From Pipra filicauda (taxonomy: Eukaryota; Chordata; Aves; Passeriformes; Pipridae): 64,000 nucleotides of DNA. The notes under the pieces were generated by a model. The model did not search any database and had not been told where the DNA came from. It was given only the letters and a program-made list of their open reading frames with translations. Below are positions 46,741 through 59,238 of this stretch, one piece after another (position 1 is the first letter of the stretch; every line of letters starts with the position of its first letter). Position numbers and translations under genes: made by a program. Location of the stretch: positions 920,619 through 984,618 of the forward strand of contig NW_024104442.1 in NCBI RefSeq assembly GCF_003945595.2, written 5' to 3'.

Positions 46741-48292
46741 ACCCAGAAGCTTTGCCCTTTGCTCTGGGGGTGAAGGAGGTGCTGAGCATCACCAAGGCAG
46801 AGCAGCCCATCCCTGCTGTGAGAGCAAGGCCTTTCTCCAAAGATCCAGAGAATGGATCTTTGGAGAGAGAGACTGTCCAGGCAAAGCTCTGAGCTCCTGG
46901 TGATATGCAACTGGCACACAGCATGAGCAGGATGGGGCAGGGTCTGTGCCAGCATCCCTGGGGTGGGAGAAGATGACTTGCTGGGCCTGGTTTTGCAGTC
47001 CCTCATGGCTGCAGGGAACGGTCCAACCCGAACGCCGAGAGCTGTGCAGGAATTTTCAGTCCCAAGTGTTTCAGATGTGTTTGATTGGCTCTGTGTCCGT
47101 GGTCAGGCTGTGGATGGACACGCTGCTGCTCTGGGCTGGAGCTGCCTGGCACAGGGGTTCAGCTGGGATGGCTGTGAACTGGGACCTTGGTTTTTAGCAC
47201 ACGTGGCACTGAATTGCTTTTTTTCAGTGGGCTGCAAAGGGTCCCTGATTCAGCACTGACTGCACTTGTTCAAATGGACAAATTTAATTCAGGATGCGGA
47301 ATTCCCAACAAACTGCTTTTCATATTCGCCTGCAGTGTGCGATAAGGGGGCGATCTGCACACCTTAACAGGTTTCTTTACTCAAAAGGAATTCATTTGAC
47401 TCATAGTACACCTTTTAATAAATAATTCAACCTAAAACCTCCAAACTCCCCAGTGCAGCAACATGTGAGCTGGTACAAATGTCAGTGCTGACCCAGCTGC
47501 TGAGTTTGGTGGCCCCACAGGGGCTCAGCCTGTGCCTGAGCCACACCAGGGGCTTTGCTGGTGGCAGCAGGTGTTGTGCTCTTCCCTTTGCTTTTAGAAT
47601 TTTAGGATTTCAAGTGTGGGGATGTTCAGGAGCAGAATCTGTGGTTATTTTTCTCCTGTCTGTGGAGCAGCTGTGCCAAACCATATGGGGTGGAAGTAGG
47701 AGGAAGATGGAGACTGGGGCAGTTCCCCAAATTAACACTCCAAAATGGTGAGAGCCTGGGGATGGAGGATGCCCTGTGCCTTCTTCTGGAGTGGAGCAGT
47801 GGGACTGGGGGAAGGAGAGCATGTCCAAGGGCCTGTGGGGCTCAGGGAGGGTCCCCAGTGGGGTTGTGGGTGCTGGTGCCACTGACTCAGGTCTGGGGCC
47901 AGGCACCACCTTGGTGGAGGAGGTTTTCTGACTGACTTTTGCTGCAGTGCTGGGAAGAGGTTCTGGCAGCCCCAGCTGGCTGGTAGAAGCCCTTGCCACA
48001 GCTCTGGACATGTCATATCTATTTCTTCCCTTGCTGTCTGTGCTGAGACCAACTTGCTCCATGTGGGCAGAGCCTCCTCGGGCACATTGTCATTGTCTGA
48101 CTTTCCTGTCCCCTTTTACCCTTTCCTGGTAGAAAGGGAAAGGTTTAATCCACTAACCCAGTCTGTGTAACGGATGATCCTTCTTTCTTCTTGTTCTCTC
48201 TTTTCATATCCTTCTTCAACCCTCCAACAAGTACTTCCCCTCTGCCAGGCCGTTTTGGGGCACTGGGATGGTCCATATCCTGTGTTGGAGGA
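46741..48292. other. Non-coding, no gene seen
   Basis: AT-rich around 47.26-47.45 kb, otherwise ordinary. No exon supported. Confidence 0.55.
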
Positions 48293-48435
48293 ACAATCAC
48301 TGGATAGTTTGGGTTGGAAGAGATCTTAAAGCTCATCTCATTCCAACCCCCTGCCATGGGCAGGAACACCTTCCACTATCCCAGGTTGCTCCAAACCCCA
48401 TCCAACCTGGCTTTGGACACTTGGAGGAATGGGGC
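48293..48435 (-). mobile_element. CR1 LINE fragment (reverse orientation)
   Basis: AATCACTGGATAGTTTGGG, AGATCTTAAAGCTCATCTC and CCATCCAACCTGGCTTTGG, to GGAATGGGGCA. Confidence 0.92.
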
Positions 48436-49801
48436 ATCTCCAGGGGTGGGATGAGCATCATGGCAAAGGGTTGGGCTTGCTGAGGGCAGAAGACCCTCTC
48501 CTGAGAACCCCAGAAGGCTTGGGAGCACAGCTGTGGGGCTCATGTGCTTCCTGGGCTCCCAGCAGGGCTGGTGCCACCCTGCTCCTGCCAGCAGTCTATG
48601 AACACGTGAGCAGGTCAGGGGCTTGGAGGTGACTTTTGGAAACTGGATTCTACTTTGAGGAGACTATAGCAGTGCAGATCGTGCTGGCTTCATGGTGTGG
48701 TGCTTGGAGAGGCACACAGGCTGCGTGGGGAGCTGAGGAACAGCCCTGGACAGCCCCGTGGGAGCAGTGGCCAGGTCCTGGTGCCTGCTGAGACACATCA
48801 CTTTTAGCTGCAGAGCCCATGGAATGGAGGCTCACATTGCTCAAACCAGGTAGGTCACTGCTAATATTATTGGATAGATAAAATCCAGAAAGACTAAGAG
48901 TCTTTCCTAATATTGCACCCAGATAGTGCCAGATATGGCTTTGTAATAAAAGTTCAAAATGCCCTACTTTAGAGCCTTCCCAAATCTCCTATTGGGATTA
49001 GGAGCCTGTGTTTCGTCTTGTAAAAGCAGAAGGGATGTAATTTTCCATGGGCTGAACCACGAAATCTCTGTCCCTGCACAAGGTGGTGTTTGGGAAATTT
49101 ATCCTTGGTCTCTCTTCCCTAGTGCTGCTGTTTCTCATCATTTAAACTTGCTGCATCTCCTGCCATCATCCCCTCCTCCCTGCCCTGGGTGGAGAAAATG
49201 GACCTGTAGGTGCAGCCACAATAAGGAAAGGTGAGAGTGCTCTGGTCTGGCCCATTTTTTGGGTTTTTTTCCCCAAGCAAATATCTTGTATGGTGGGTAG
49301 TGGGTGCCCTGTTACAGCTGCACAAGCTGGGGCAGGAGAGAGAAGGGATTTCTTCAAGGGATATGTGTGGCAAAGACCAGCCTGGAGCCTCTGTCCCCAC
49401 TCTGTGCTGCCCAGATGTTGTCATTCCTCGAGGAGGGACATGAGCTCAGTGTCTTACCGAGACCACATGTACAGAGTCTCCAGATTCAAAGTCTCCAGGT
49501 GCTCAGGATCCAAGTTTACTCACCACTCTGTGCTGCCTGGGGGTATTTCCCTCTGTGAATTCACAGTGGGTTTAATTAATCATCCTCCTGTAGGAGCTGC
49601 TTGTGTGAGCCAGTCAGTGTGTGAGCAGGGTGCCTGTGTCCCCAGGGGGGTGTTATCCTACATAAATAGCTTTCTATAAATAAATAAACAGATTAAGGGG
49701 ATGTCCCTGCAAACGGGCTCTCAGTGTGTCTCAAACCCTCTTGTGTAAATAACCTCACTGACAAGTGCAGGGCCGAGTGGCCTGTCTGGCGATGAGTCTT
49801 T
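48436..49801. other. Non-coding, no gene seen
   Basis: No classified repeat or exon. AT-rich at about 48.86-48.96 kb. Confidence 0.55.
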
Positions 49802-50222
49802 GACCTGTGCCAGGGCCTCACCATCCTCACAGCCAACAATTGCTTCCCAAAACCCATTTAATCCTGCCAGGATGAATCTGTCAGTGGGAAGTCATTCCCC
49901 CTTATCCTGTCCCTCCAGGCCCTTGTCCAAAGTCCCTCTCCAGCTCTCCTGGAGCCCCTTTAGGCCCTGGAAGGGGCTCTCAGGTCTCCCGGGAGCCTTC
50001 TCTTCTCCAGGTGAACACCCCCAGCTGTCCCAGCCTGGCTCCAGAGCAGAGGGGCTCCAGCCCTTGGAGCACCTTCCTGGCCTCCTCTGAACTCACTCCA
50101 GCAGCTCCACGTCCTTCCCGTGCTGGGCCCCCAGGGCTGGAGGCAGATCTGCAGGGGGGTCTCACCTGAACAGGGCAGAGGCAGAATCCCCTCCCTGCCT
50201 TGCTGCCCACGCCGTGGGGATG
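49802..50222 (-). mobile_element. CR1 LINE fragment lacking its 3' tail (reverse)
   Basis: Starts inside the element at ACCTGTGCCAGGGCCTCACC, so the usual final 130 bases are missing. It extends further 5' than most copies here: CCAGCAGCTCCACGTCCTTC, GGCAGATCTGCAGGGGGGTC and GAACAGGGCAGAGGCAGAAT. A short unusual piece (CCAGGATGAATCTGT) interrupts it near 49.87 kb. Confidence 0.92.
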
Positions 50223-50304
50223 TTTCCAAAGGGTAAAATGCAGATCCCTGGGTCTGGAACTGGCCAAACTGCTCCTGTGTTTCCCCTGTCCAGGGGGGTG
50301 GGGA

Positions 50305-50512
50305 GCTGAGGAAGAAATTCTCCCCTGTGATCCTGGTGAGGCCCTGGCACGGGTTGCCAGAGAAGCTGTGGCTGCCCCATCCCTGGAAGTGTCCAAAGCC
50401 AGGTTGGACAGGGCTTGGATTCACTTGGAATAGTGGAAAGTGTCCCTGTCCATGGCAGGGGGTGGAACTGGATGGGCTTTAAGGTCCCTTCCAATGCAAA
50501 CCAGTCTGTGCT
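50305..50512 (+). mobile_element. CR1 LINE fragment (3' end), opposed to its neighbour
   Basis: From GAGGAAGAAATTCTCCCCTG through GGTGAGGCCCTGGCACGGGT to CCAATGCAAACCAGTCTGTG. Together with 49802-50222 it forms a head-to-head pair separated by about 80 bases. Confidence 0.92.
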
Positions 50513-53500
50513 GGGAGTTGGCAACCCCAAACTGCCCCATCCCTTCCCGGGCTGGGTCAGTCTCTCCTCAGGGAGTGGAGCTGCTGCAGCAGCCCTGGCC
50601 CCTCTGCCATGTTCAGGGCACAGCTGGGTCCTGCCACAGCTTGGAGCTCCCTGCAGAGGGCCATTGCTTCCCCTGTTTGCCACTTGTGTGTCTGTACGCT
50701 GGGGAGCACTCTTGTCTCTCCATGCACAGCCCAGGCAGGATGCTCAGAGTGCCTGTGCTGTGCAGCTCTCTCAGGAGGCATGGGAGACCTTCCCAGCAGC
50801 GGTGTTGCTTTCCTCCTGTTCTTCACCCACTTGGTTAGAAGCAATTTTGTGGACAAGCCACAGTTTCAGTTTGTAATTTATTTATCAGTGGCTCTGTGAG
50901 CTGGAGTTGCTCCATCAAGTGCTTTTCCCTGGCTGACTGTGTGTTTCAGGGCAGAGGGAAGAGCTGAGGTTCAGGTGGGGTGTGAGATATGCACCTGGAT
51001 GCTTGTAGGGCACGTTGAAGGTACCTCACCCAGAGCAACTGCTTGATTTCCAGACCCCACGTGCTCAATGGGAACAAGCGAAGAGTCACTTCGACTCCCT
51101 GCTTTTTGTTGGTGAAACTTTCAGCAAAAAAAAATGCCCTTTTTCTTTCCTCTTTCTCAAGAGGGATTGGAAGGAAGGTTGAGATGTCCACGAGTGTGCT
51201 CAAGTGGTTGTGGAGCAAAGCACCTCTTTGGAAGAGCTCACAGATTCCTTTTCTTTGCTGGAGCTGCAGAGCTTCCCCACCATCCTGGCAGCACTCAGGT
51301 GCTTTGACACAGCAATGCCACCCCTTATTTTTACATCTACCCCTTCCTGAGCTGCCCCCCAGCACCCTATTTCATCAGTGATCATCTCCATCCTGTGGCA
51401 AGTCTGAAGATGAGATGAGTTTTGGCTGCCTTGGCCCCCCACTCTGCCCCAGATGGCAAAAGGTGGGTGCCAGGCTCCATCTCCCAGGCTGCTCCCAGCC
51501 CAAGAGGGTGCTCAACGTTGTTTTCCTTCCATGGGTCTACTTTTCTGCCACAGTGAAGGCAGAAATGCTAAATTCCAGCTATCTGTGGGTTGTGGCTGGT
51601 TGGTTTGGGCTCCGTGAAGGAGCTGGGACAGTGTTTGAGCCCCTCGAAATGGGGACTGCTCCAGGCTGGGGGACAGTGACCACGGGCACTGCCACCTCCT
51701 CTGTGCCTGAGTGGGCACATGGCAGCTGCCTCGAGCCTGGCTCAGCTCAAGGCACAGGATTAAAAGGCTCTGAGCTGCTGGGACTGAGCTGAGATGAAAG
51801 CAGTGGCTCCAGCCTGGCATGCCATCACTGCCATCCAAGGCTGTGGTTATCTGCCCACCGAAAATGTTTCTTTGGAGCACTGGCAGTGGGTCAGCTTGCT
51901 CTTTTTAACATGATTCTTCTAAGCACATGCCAGGGCCATGAACTCTCACGGGGAGAAGGGGATGGGGTGTTTTGTCCTCTGCCATTCGTGGCAGAAGGAC
52001 TAGCTTCAGTGCCCAGCTGCTGGTGCCAGTGGTGTGGAGGAGCCACGTGGTTTATGCTGCCCTGAGGTGGACACAGGGATCTGGGGACATGGTGCTCTCT
52101 AGTTCTGGACTTTTCCAAATACTGTTCAGCTTTTGGGGCTATTCTAGGAGATGAGAAACTTCCCCAGGATCAGCACAGTCAGCTTGGGTGCTCACAGAGG
52201 GGCAACGATGGGCTGGGAGAGGAGGGGTCACCTTGGGAGAGGTGTCCTTGGAGAGGTCTTGGGTCTGCTGTGCTTCTCAAGGTCCAGCAGCCCTTTCCCT
52301 TACCACCAAATTCACCTATTGCTCCATTTGATTCTCGGTGTTACTCAACCCCCACTTTTTGGAGAACACCTACTGACAGAGGTCCTGGATGGGACTGGGG
52401 GCTGAGGGTAGAGGGATTCCATGGGGCTCCGTGAAAGCTGAGTGTGGATAAACGGGACACAAAACATGCTGGGAGCCCCGGAGAGCTCCAACCGCGATAT
52501 TTGGAGCTGTCATGAGCTGATCAAAACCAGATTATCTGCATCCATCAGAGATCTTAAAGGGTCCTTCTCACTTCTTGGGACTTTGTTATGAGGCCGTGAC
52601 CGCCATGTCCTTGTCTGATCCAGAAGGAGGAAACTCTGAGCTGGGGGGATCGAGGGGAGGGAATGAGCAGCCTTGGGAAAAGCACTGGTGGTCCCGCTCC
52701 AAGGCTTTCCCGGCAGCCCGGGGGAGCAGCGTGGTGTTAAATGTCATTTTAATGGGGGCAGCATCCCCCTAAATGGAGCAAAACGCAATCTGAGATGAAT
52801 CAAAGCTGTGTTAATGGGGGAAAACGTCCGTGGCTTTTAAACACTAACATTGCTGCGGGACTCGGGCTGTGCGTCACGGGAGACATGGAAAGGTTGGCCC
52901 TTGGCTTGGCCCAAGAACATGGGAGAAAAGCTCCCAGCTGCTGGAATGTCTCTGTCGCACTTATGGTAGTGGGGCAGAAGAGGGAGGGAGAGGAGCAGTT
53001 GCACAGGATTTGCCTAAAGGATGCTGTGCCCTCAGATCAGCCGTAATGGAGAAAAGGGAGCAGGGAGAGGGGAGGGAAAAACCTTCTAGTTGTGTGGGGT
53101 AAAGGGAAAGCCAGACTTTCCCCCTCCTTTAGAGTCCCCCATCCCATGGATTTAAACACAGGCTTTAAAAGGAGAATAAAAAATAACGAGGACATGGATA
53201 GATGGTTTCTTTTTATCTCTACAACTGAGGAGATAAATGTGACATTAATTATGTGACACAGCTTTGAAAATCATTATGTATCTCTGTTTTTTTTTTAAAG
53301 GAGGTTTCAGATTTCTGTCTGGGACTAATAAAGAAGGACAATTTAAAAAAAAAACTTTAAAGATGATCTGTAGGGAGAATTTGCTGTCTTAATTTTCCCT
53401 TCTGTAGATGCAGCTTGTTCAGCTCTCCTGTCTCTCACGTGGAGGGAGCATCACTGTGTGTGCAGGAGCTTCTGGGGGAGGGAAAACCAGGAGGGTCTAT

Positions 53501-53756
53501 GAACTCTGATAGCAGAATATGGACTTTTGGATGGGTGGGGGGTGAGATGGGGCCACGGGAGGAGGAAGCATTGAACCCTGCACCCCTCTACCCCCAGGAG
53601 AGAGGAAATTACAACTGTTAGCAGCACTGAGTAAGCAGTTTGTATGGTTTTGTTGAGGTATGCAGCCATCTGCCTCCTGAGCTTGGTTGGGATGGAGCAG
53701 GGAGAGCATCAGGCGGGTGAGGGGAGTTATGGCATTTGAAGTGGTTGGTTGTGGAA
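50513..53756. other. Non-coding 3.2 kb, no gene seen
   Basis: AT-rich, unique-looking sections at about 52.49-52.56, 52.73-52.88 and 53.15-53.40 kb (A and T runs). No exon or classified repeat. Confidence 0.55.
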
Positions 53757-53866
53757 TTGTGGAATCATTTAGGCTGGAGAAACCCTTTAAGATCAACAAG
53801 TCCATCAAGTCCTGCAAGGCCACTACTAAACCATGTCCCCAAGTTCCTCCTTATCAAAGAATCATC
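53757..53866 (-). mobile_element. CR1 LINE fragment, 'gatcaacaagtcc' subfamily (reverse)
   Basis: GTGGAATCATTTAGGCTGGAG, TTTAAGATCAACAAGTCC and CCACTACTAAACCATGTCCC are the 3' end of another avian CR1 subfamily. It is cut off directly by the next CR1. Confidence 0.82.
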
Positions 53867-54365
53867 ACAGAATCACAGAATGATTTGGGTTGGAAGGGAA
53901 CTTAAAGCCCATCCAGTCCCACCCCCCACCATGGGCAGGGACACCTTCCACTAGCCCAGGTTGCTCCAAACCCTGTCCAACCTGGCCTTGGACACTTCCA
54001 GGGATCCAGGGGCAGCCACAGCTTCTACAGCCAACCTGTGCCAGGACCTCCCCTCCCTCACAGCCAACAATTTCTTCCCAATATCCCATCTAACCCTGCC
54101 CTCTGGCAGTGGGAAGCCATTCCCCCTTGGCCTGTCCGTCCAGGCCCTTGTCCCCAGTCCCTCTCCAGCTCTCCTGGAGCCCCTCTAGGCACTGGAAGGG
54201 GCTCTCAGGTCTCCCGGGAGCCTTCTCTTCTCCAGGTGAACACCCCCAGCTGTCCCAGCCTGGCTCCAGAGCAGAGGGGCTCCAGCCCTGGGAGCATCTC
54301 TGTGGCCTCCTCTGGACTCTCTCCAGCAGCTCCACATCCTTCTGATGCTGGGGCTCCAGAGCTGG
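53867..54365 (-). mobile_element. CR1 LINE fragment (reverse orientation)
   Basis: Starts with two copies of the CACAGAATCACAG-type octamer complement, then TGATTTGGGTTGGAAGG and the standard order to CTCCAGCAGCTCCACATCC and GGGGCTCCAGAGCTGG. Its 3' tail abuts the preceding fragment, so it probably inserted into or next to it. Confidence 0.93.
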
Positions 54366-57300
54366 TTGCTCTGTGTCACTGGCCTGAGACATCGGAGTGT
54401 TATTAGGTAGAAACAAACCCAAGAAGCCTTATTTGAGCTGCCTTCCCAACTGCAGTGTGCTGGAGGCTTGGGTTTATCTTGGGCTTGCCCGGGAGAGGGC
54501 TTGGAGCAGGCTGACTCCTGCGACTGCAGTGGTGGTTGGGGGATAGATACAAACTTTGCTACCCAGAGTCCAGGGCTTCTCTCAGCAGTCAGTTTAAAAT
54601 GGTGTGGCACTAGGACAGACAAGGGGTTGCTTGGGATAGGGAGAATAGGTGGAAAAGCATGAGGTCAGTCCATATCTATCCTTGTGCCAGGGCCAAACTG
54701 GGTTCAGGGCTGGGAGAGGGGGGGGGATGAGATGGAGTCTTGAGCATCCTATGGGAGGGAGCCTTGATCCACAGACAAAAAAATGGTTTTAAATGATTGT
54801 TTTGTAAAATTGGACTCCTTCAATAGGGTTTTCCTACAGACTGCTTGGAGGGTACCATGGCAAGGTATGACTTTTGGTGCTAGGTAAAGGTGGAGTCCTA
54901 CAAGTGGAAGAGGAGCAACACTGCAGTGTCTGTGGCTTTCTAGGGATTGCTGGGCTTTAATTGCATCTCTGGGTTTTCCATGCATCCCTGTTTACCACTT
55001 GCACTCCTCCAGAGGGGCTGTGTTGGAGGCTGCAGCCATGGCAGGAAGCAGCAGGTCCACATGGCTCCCGTGAGAAGTGGTGCCTGTGGCTCGGGAGAGC
55101 TCCAGCCTTGCCATGGGCTCTGGGTCTGGGTGCTGCTGAGAATGCACACTGCAGGGCTCAGCACATTCCACGTGCTGGAACCCATGATCTGTGAGCTGTG
55201 GGTCTGCAGGGCTCAAACTTGCACAGCACGATGCTCCTTAAAAACCAGCTCTCTCCATGGTACACCAAAACTTCAGTGAGGCTGAGCTCGGTTCCCACTC
55301 TGTGTCCTGCTCCCCACCTGAAGCAGCCCACAGAGGGGGGGGGTGGGGTTGCTGTTTCAAAGGGAAAAGCTTCCCAACATTTGGCAACTTGATCCCTTGC
55401 CACTACTGTTTTGGTGCCTGCTGGCAGCCACTGTGTGCGGGGCCGTGGCCAGGGAGCCGTCGGGCTCCTCAGGTCCTGCTCCACTGTCAGGGGGATGGGG
55501 AAGCTCTGATTCTCCTGCCTGGGATCCTCTGCAGGTCCTGCTCCACTGTTGGAGGGGACATGGGAGCTCTGACCCTCCTTCCCAGAGACCATCCAGCTCA
55601 CCAGACAGCTCACCAGTGCAGGCAGAGCATCTGTCCAGCTTGGTGTGAGCTCTGCCGTGGACCTGCCCTGGGGGGACGTTCCTCTCCTCTGTCTCAGTCT
55701 GTCTGTGTGATGGGCATTTCTCCTGGGCAAGGTGGCACCTTGGCACCTGGGGTGAGGAGCAGGGAGGGCTCTCAGGTCACTGCTGCCCATCAAAGCCCAC
55801 CTCAGTGACAAGAGGGTCATTGTGCTTTGCAATCACCGTGAGTACGTGCAGGGCAGATCGGGGAGCACAGACTGTGGCAGTGAGGATGGTGGCACGGCCA
55901 CCCCAGGGAACGGCAGCAGGGAAACACCCTCGTGAGAAAGGTGTCAGTGCCCTCCCTGTCCCTCCAGCACAGAATGAATTCTGGAAAGACATCCCAGAAA
56001 AACGCGCCGCTGAGTTTGGGTGGGTTGGGTGTCTGGAGTACATGATGGCTTTGGGATTTTTGTAACACTCATCTGCACGCTGGCTCATGGAAAGCTAATA
56101 ACTCCCGGCTGGGAGCTGTCAAGGGCATTCTGTCTTGCTACCAGAGGTGGGCTCCAGGGAAAAGCCAGGCAACTCAGACCCCTTCTCCAGGGGGGATTTT
56201 TGTCCTGACTCGTGCCTGGTGGCCAGGAGTCGGACGCAGTTGAGCCTGTTGCATCTTGGCATCTTCCCAAGGCGGGATGATGCCATAGTCCTCCTCCTCC
56301 TCCTCCACCCTGATGGATGGTGGCTGGAGGACCTGCAGGATTAGGTCACCCTCTGCGGTGGCTCCTGCTGTGTGGTGGCTGTGCTTGGCAGCGCTGCCCT
56401 GCACAACCTCCACGGCAGGTCCTGCTAATATTTGCTTTATGACACATCTCTGATAGCGGTTGGTGTGTGCCCAGCCATTCCCTGTAACTCAGCAGCGCCG
56501 TTCCAGCCCGGCAGGACGTTAGACCAACAATAACAAAAATAAATCACTCCACACTTGCCCTCCAGTATATACTTAGTTGTTACTGTACGTGAGCCCCCGA
56601 GAGAAAACGATGTGTTTATTGGGGCCAGCCTTGCACCTCCCGGCACTGCCCTCAAATACCCCCCGAGGCTCCGGGGTCAGCCCTCGAGGTGCCTGTCTGC
56701 ACCTCAGTAAATCGTGGAGCTCTCTGTGCCCTCACCCAGCACGGGCTTGAACTTTCCCTGGAACACAGGGAATCGGCAGAGCCCACCCAGAAGGTTTTGG
56801 TGAGGGGAAGGGATGTCCCCCGTGTGCTGCTCCCCCCCTCTGGCCAAACACAGGCTCTCATTTACGCTCGGGAACAATGTCCCTTCTCCCGTGCTGCCTC
56901 CCCAGCCTCCTCCCCGATGGTATTTTAAACACTCCAACCTCAGTGGCCACCTCTCAGCTCCAAAGTTTTCTGAGAAAACAGAAGTATGTGAGCTGTGGGG
57001 TCGTTCTTCCCGCTGCCCTTCGCTGCACGCGCTGTCTCCAGCCTGTTTTCCATGGCAGCTCGTGGCAGTACCTGCTGTTTCCCTTAAAAACCTCAGCTGT
57101 ACCAGTGGTGCTTGTTTGTCACTGTGCCAGCTGTGGAACCAGGAGGTTCCAGGGCCTGTTTCTCACTGCAGGATGCTCTCTGGTTTGCAGCATCGTGGGA
57201 CAGGTAGGCAGGTAATGTGTAAATAGGCATGGGAAGAGATACCTTCACTGCTCTTACACTCACCCGAGCAAAATCCCTGTTCCCAGTGGGCCAGCTCTGG

Positions 57301-58961
57301 CACCTTTTTAAAGGATCTGGCTGTATATTTTTTCTCCAGTAGAACTGGGCATGTGGGAAGTGATGGAACCTCCTTGAAATACAGAAACCTCTGCGCCCTA
57401 AATCTTCCATTGCTTTGGGATACATGGATGAGGAAGTCTGGGAGAAGAGGTAAGACATGGCCATTCTTGTGGGCAGCAGCTCCATGAGGAAAACTCCTAG
57501 GGGAGAGATGGGGGCTGCAGGGGTTGAACCTTTCCAAATGGTAACAGGGTTTTTCCTATTATTAAGACTTAGTATGTTTTTCTCCCATTAAAATACAGAC
57601 ACAATTGTTTTTTAGTCTCTCTCCCATGCATGGGACTAGTCCCAGTGCTAACACCAACTCCCTACCCCATTTCTTCTTGGCTAAAGCCCTTATTACCAAG
57701 TCTCGGTCCAGCACTTCCAGTCCCCAACCCTTGTGTTCATAGTGTTTAATGTCAAGCAGTGTGTTTGTGATGAATTAATCTCCGTGTGGTTGCATGTCCT
57801 GGCACACGTGACTGTGATTTCTGTGGCACAGCACCTTGCATGTCCTTCCTGCACAGAGGCCAGAGTGTTGATTTGGGCCTGAGCTCTGCTGCTCCAACTC
57901 CTTTGAGCTGCTGTGAGCCTGAGGGGGCTGCAACAGGCCCTTTTGCTCTCCATCTCCCCCCTGTTTTCCTCACGGGGGCTGAAGAGGGGGCAGCCCCAGC
58001 CCTGACAATGCTGTCGAGCCATTGTTGGTAGCTGTGCCCATGCCCAGCACTGCCTGAAGGACATGTCCCTTTTTGATTTCCAGCTGGGTATGGATGATCC
58101 CTGTGTATCCAGAGGGAATTCCCACCAGCTCCCAGCCCAGCAGCTTCAGCAAGGGTGGGCAAAATAGAGCAAGGCCTCGGGCTCTGGTTTCTGGCTCCTT
58201 TCTTGATGCTGTTCCCAGTGTGGTACCAGCGGAGCTGGGCAGGGGCACATGGCTGGTGCTTGCAGGGGGGGACCAGGGCTCTGCCAGGGTCTACTTCACC
58301 CCACCACAGCCCCCAAGCATCATGTGGCTGCCCACCCAAGCCTGGAAAAGCAGAGAGGGTTGGGAACACCCTGGGAGGGAATACTTATGGGGTCTGGGAT
58401 GCTGCAGCCTTAACTCGTGCCTCTGAAAGCGCCAAGTCTGGGGGAGGTGTGTGCAGGGAGGAGGCAGGAGGCTGATGCCTACAGGAGACAAGGTCTCAGC
58501 TCAGGCCAGCTCTGCTGGTGGCCCTGGGCAGCCACTTGGACACTGAGGACTGCAGAGCCATCCCCACACTCCGATGCCAAGACCATGGCAGCTGCCTGGC
58601 TTTCCTCACATCCAGCTTTGTTGGGGTGGAGCAGTGCTGGAGCGTGAGTAATGATCCGAGCCAAAAACAGATCTTGGCTCTTCTGCCTGCAGGGAGCCTC
58701 TGCCCTGATCTTTCTCTACTATCTACAAAGTCTGGTTTCCACCAGGACACCCCTCAGTAGGGAATGCCGGAGCGATTTGTACCATTTTAAGTGTTAGGAC
58801 AGGCTAAGTGCAAAACTTTTGAGGATGTTTTTCCGTCCCCACCGTGCACCAGTTTGAGTCAAAATCTTTGTCCCACTGTGTTGCTTCTTCACGGTGGGAT
58901 CGTCACCTGCCTTCCTTGACCCCCAGTGGGACCTCGCTATAAGATCTTGCTTTAATGTGCA
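54366..58961. other. Non-coding 4.6 kb, no gene seen
   Basis: Includes a two-unit tandem at 55.47 kb, G-runs at 54.72 and 55.33 kb, and a short AT-rich, unique-looking section at about 56.51-56.62 kb. No exon recognised. Confidence 0.55.
55470..55591 (+). repeat. Two tandem copies of a 62-base unit
   Basis: Each unit begins CAGGTCCTGCTCCACTGT, continues with a G-rich stretch and AGCTCTGA, and ends in a C/T-rich part. The second copy starts at 55532. The copies are diverged. Confidence 0.75.
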
Positions 58962-59238
58962 GTGGCAGGACAAGGGGGAAGGGCTTTAGGCTGAAGAAGG
59001 AGAGATTTAGATTAGATATTAGGAAGAAATTCATGGCTGTGAGGGTGGTGAGGCCCTGGCACAGGTTGCCCAGAGAAGCTGTGGCTGCCCCTGGATCCCT
59101 GGAAGTGTCTAAGGCCAGGTTGGACGGGGCTTGGAGCAACCTGGGCTGGTGGAAGGTGTCCCTGCCCATGGCGGGGATTTGGAACTGAATGAGCTTTAAG
59201 GTCCCTACCAACCCAAACCCTTCTAGGATTCCATGATC
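58962..59238 (+). mobile_element. CR1 LINE fragment (3' end)
   Basis: GTGGCAGGACAAGGGGGAAGG, GGAGAGATTTAGATTAGATA, GTTGCCCAGAGAAGCTGTGG and the end GGATTCCATGAT. A short duplicated GGATCC-type piece (CTGGATCCCTGG) appears in the CCATCCCTGG block, as also at 54.0 kb. Confidence 0.93.
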
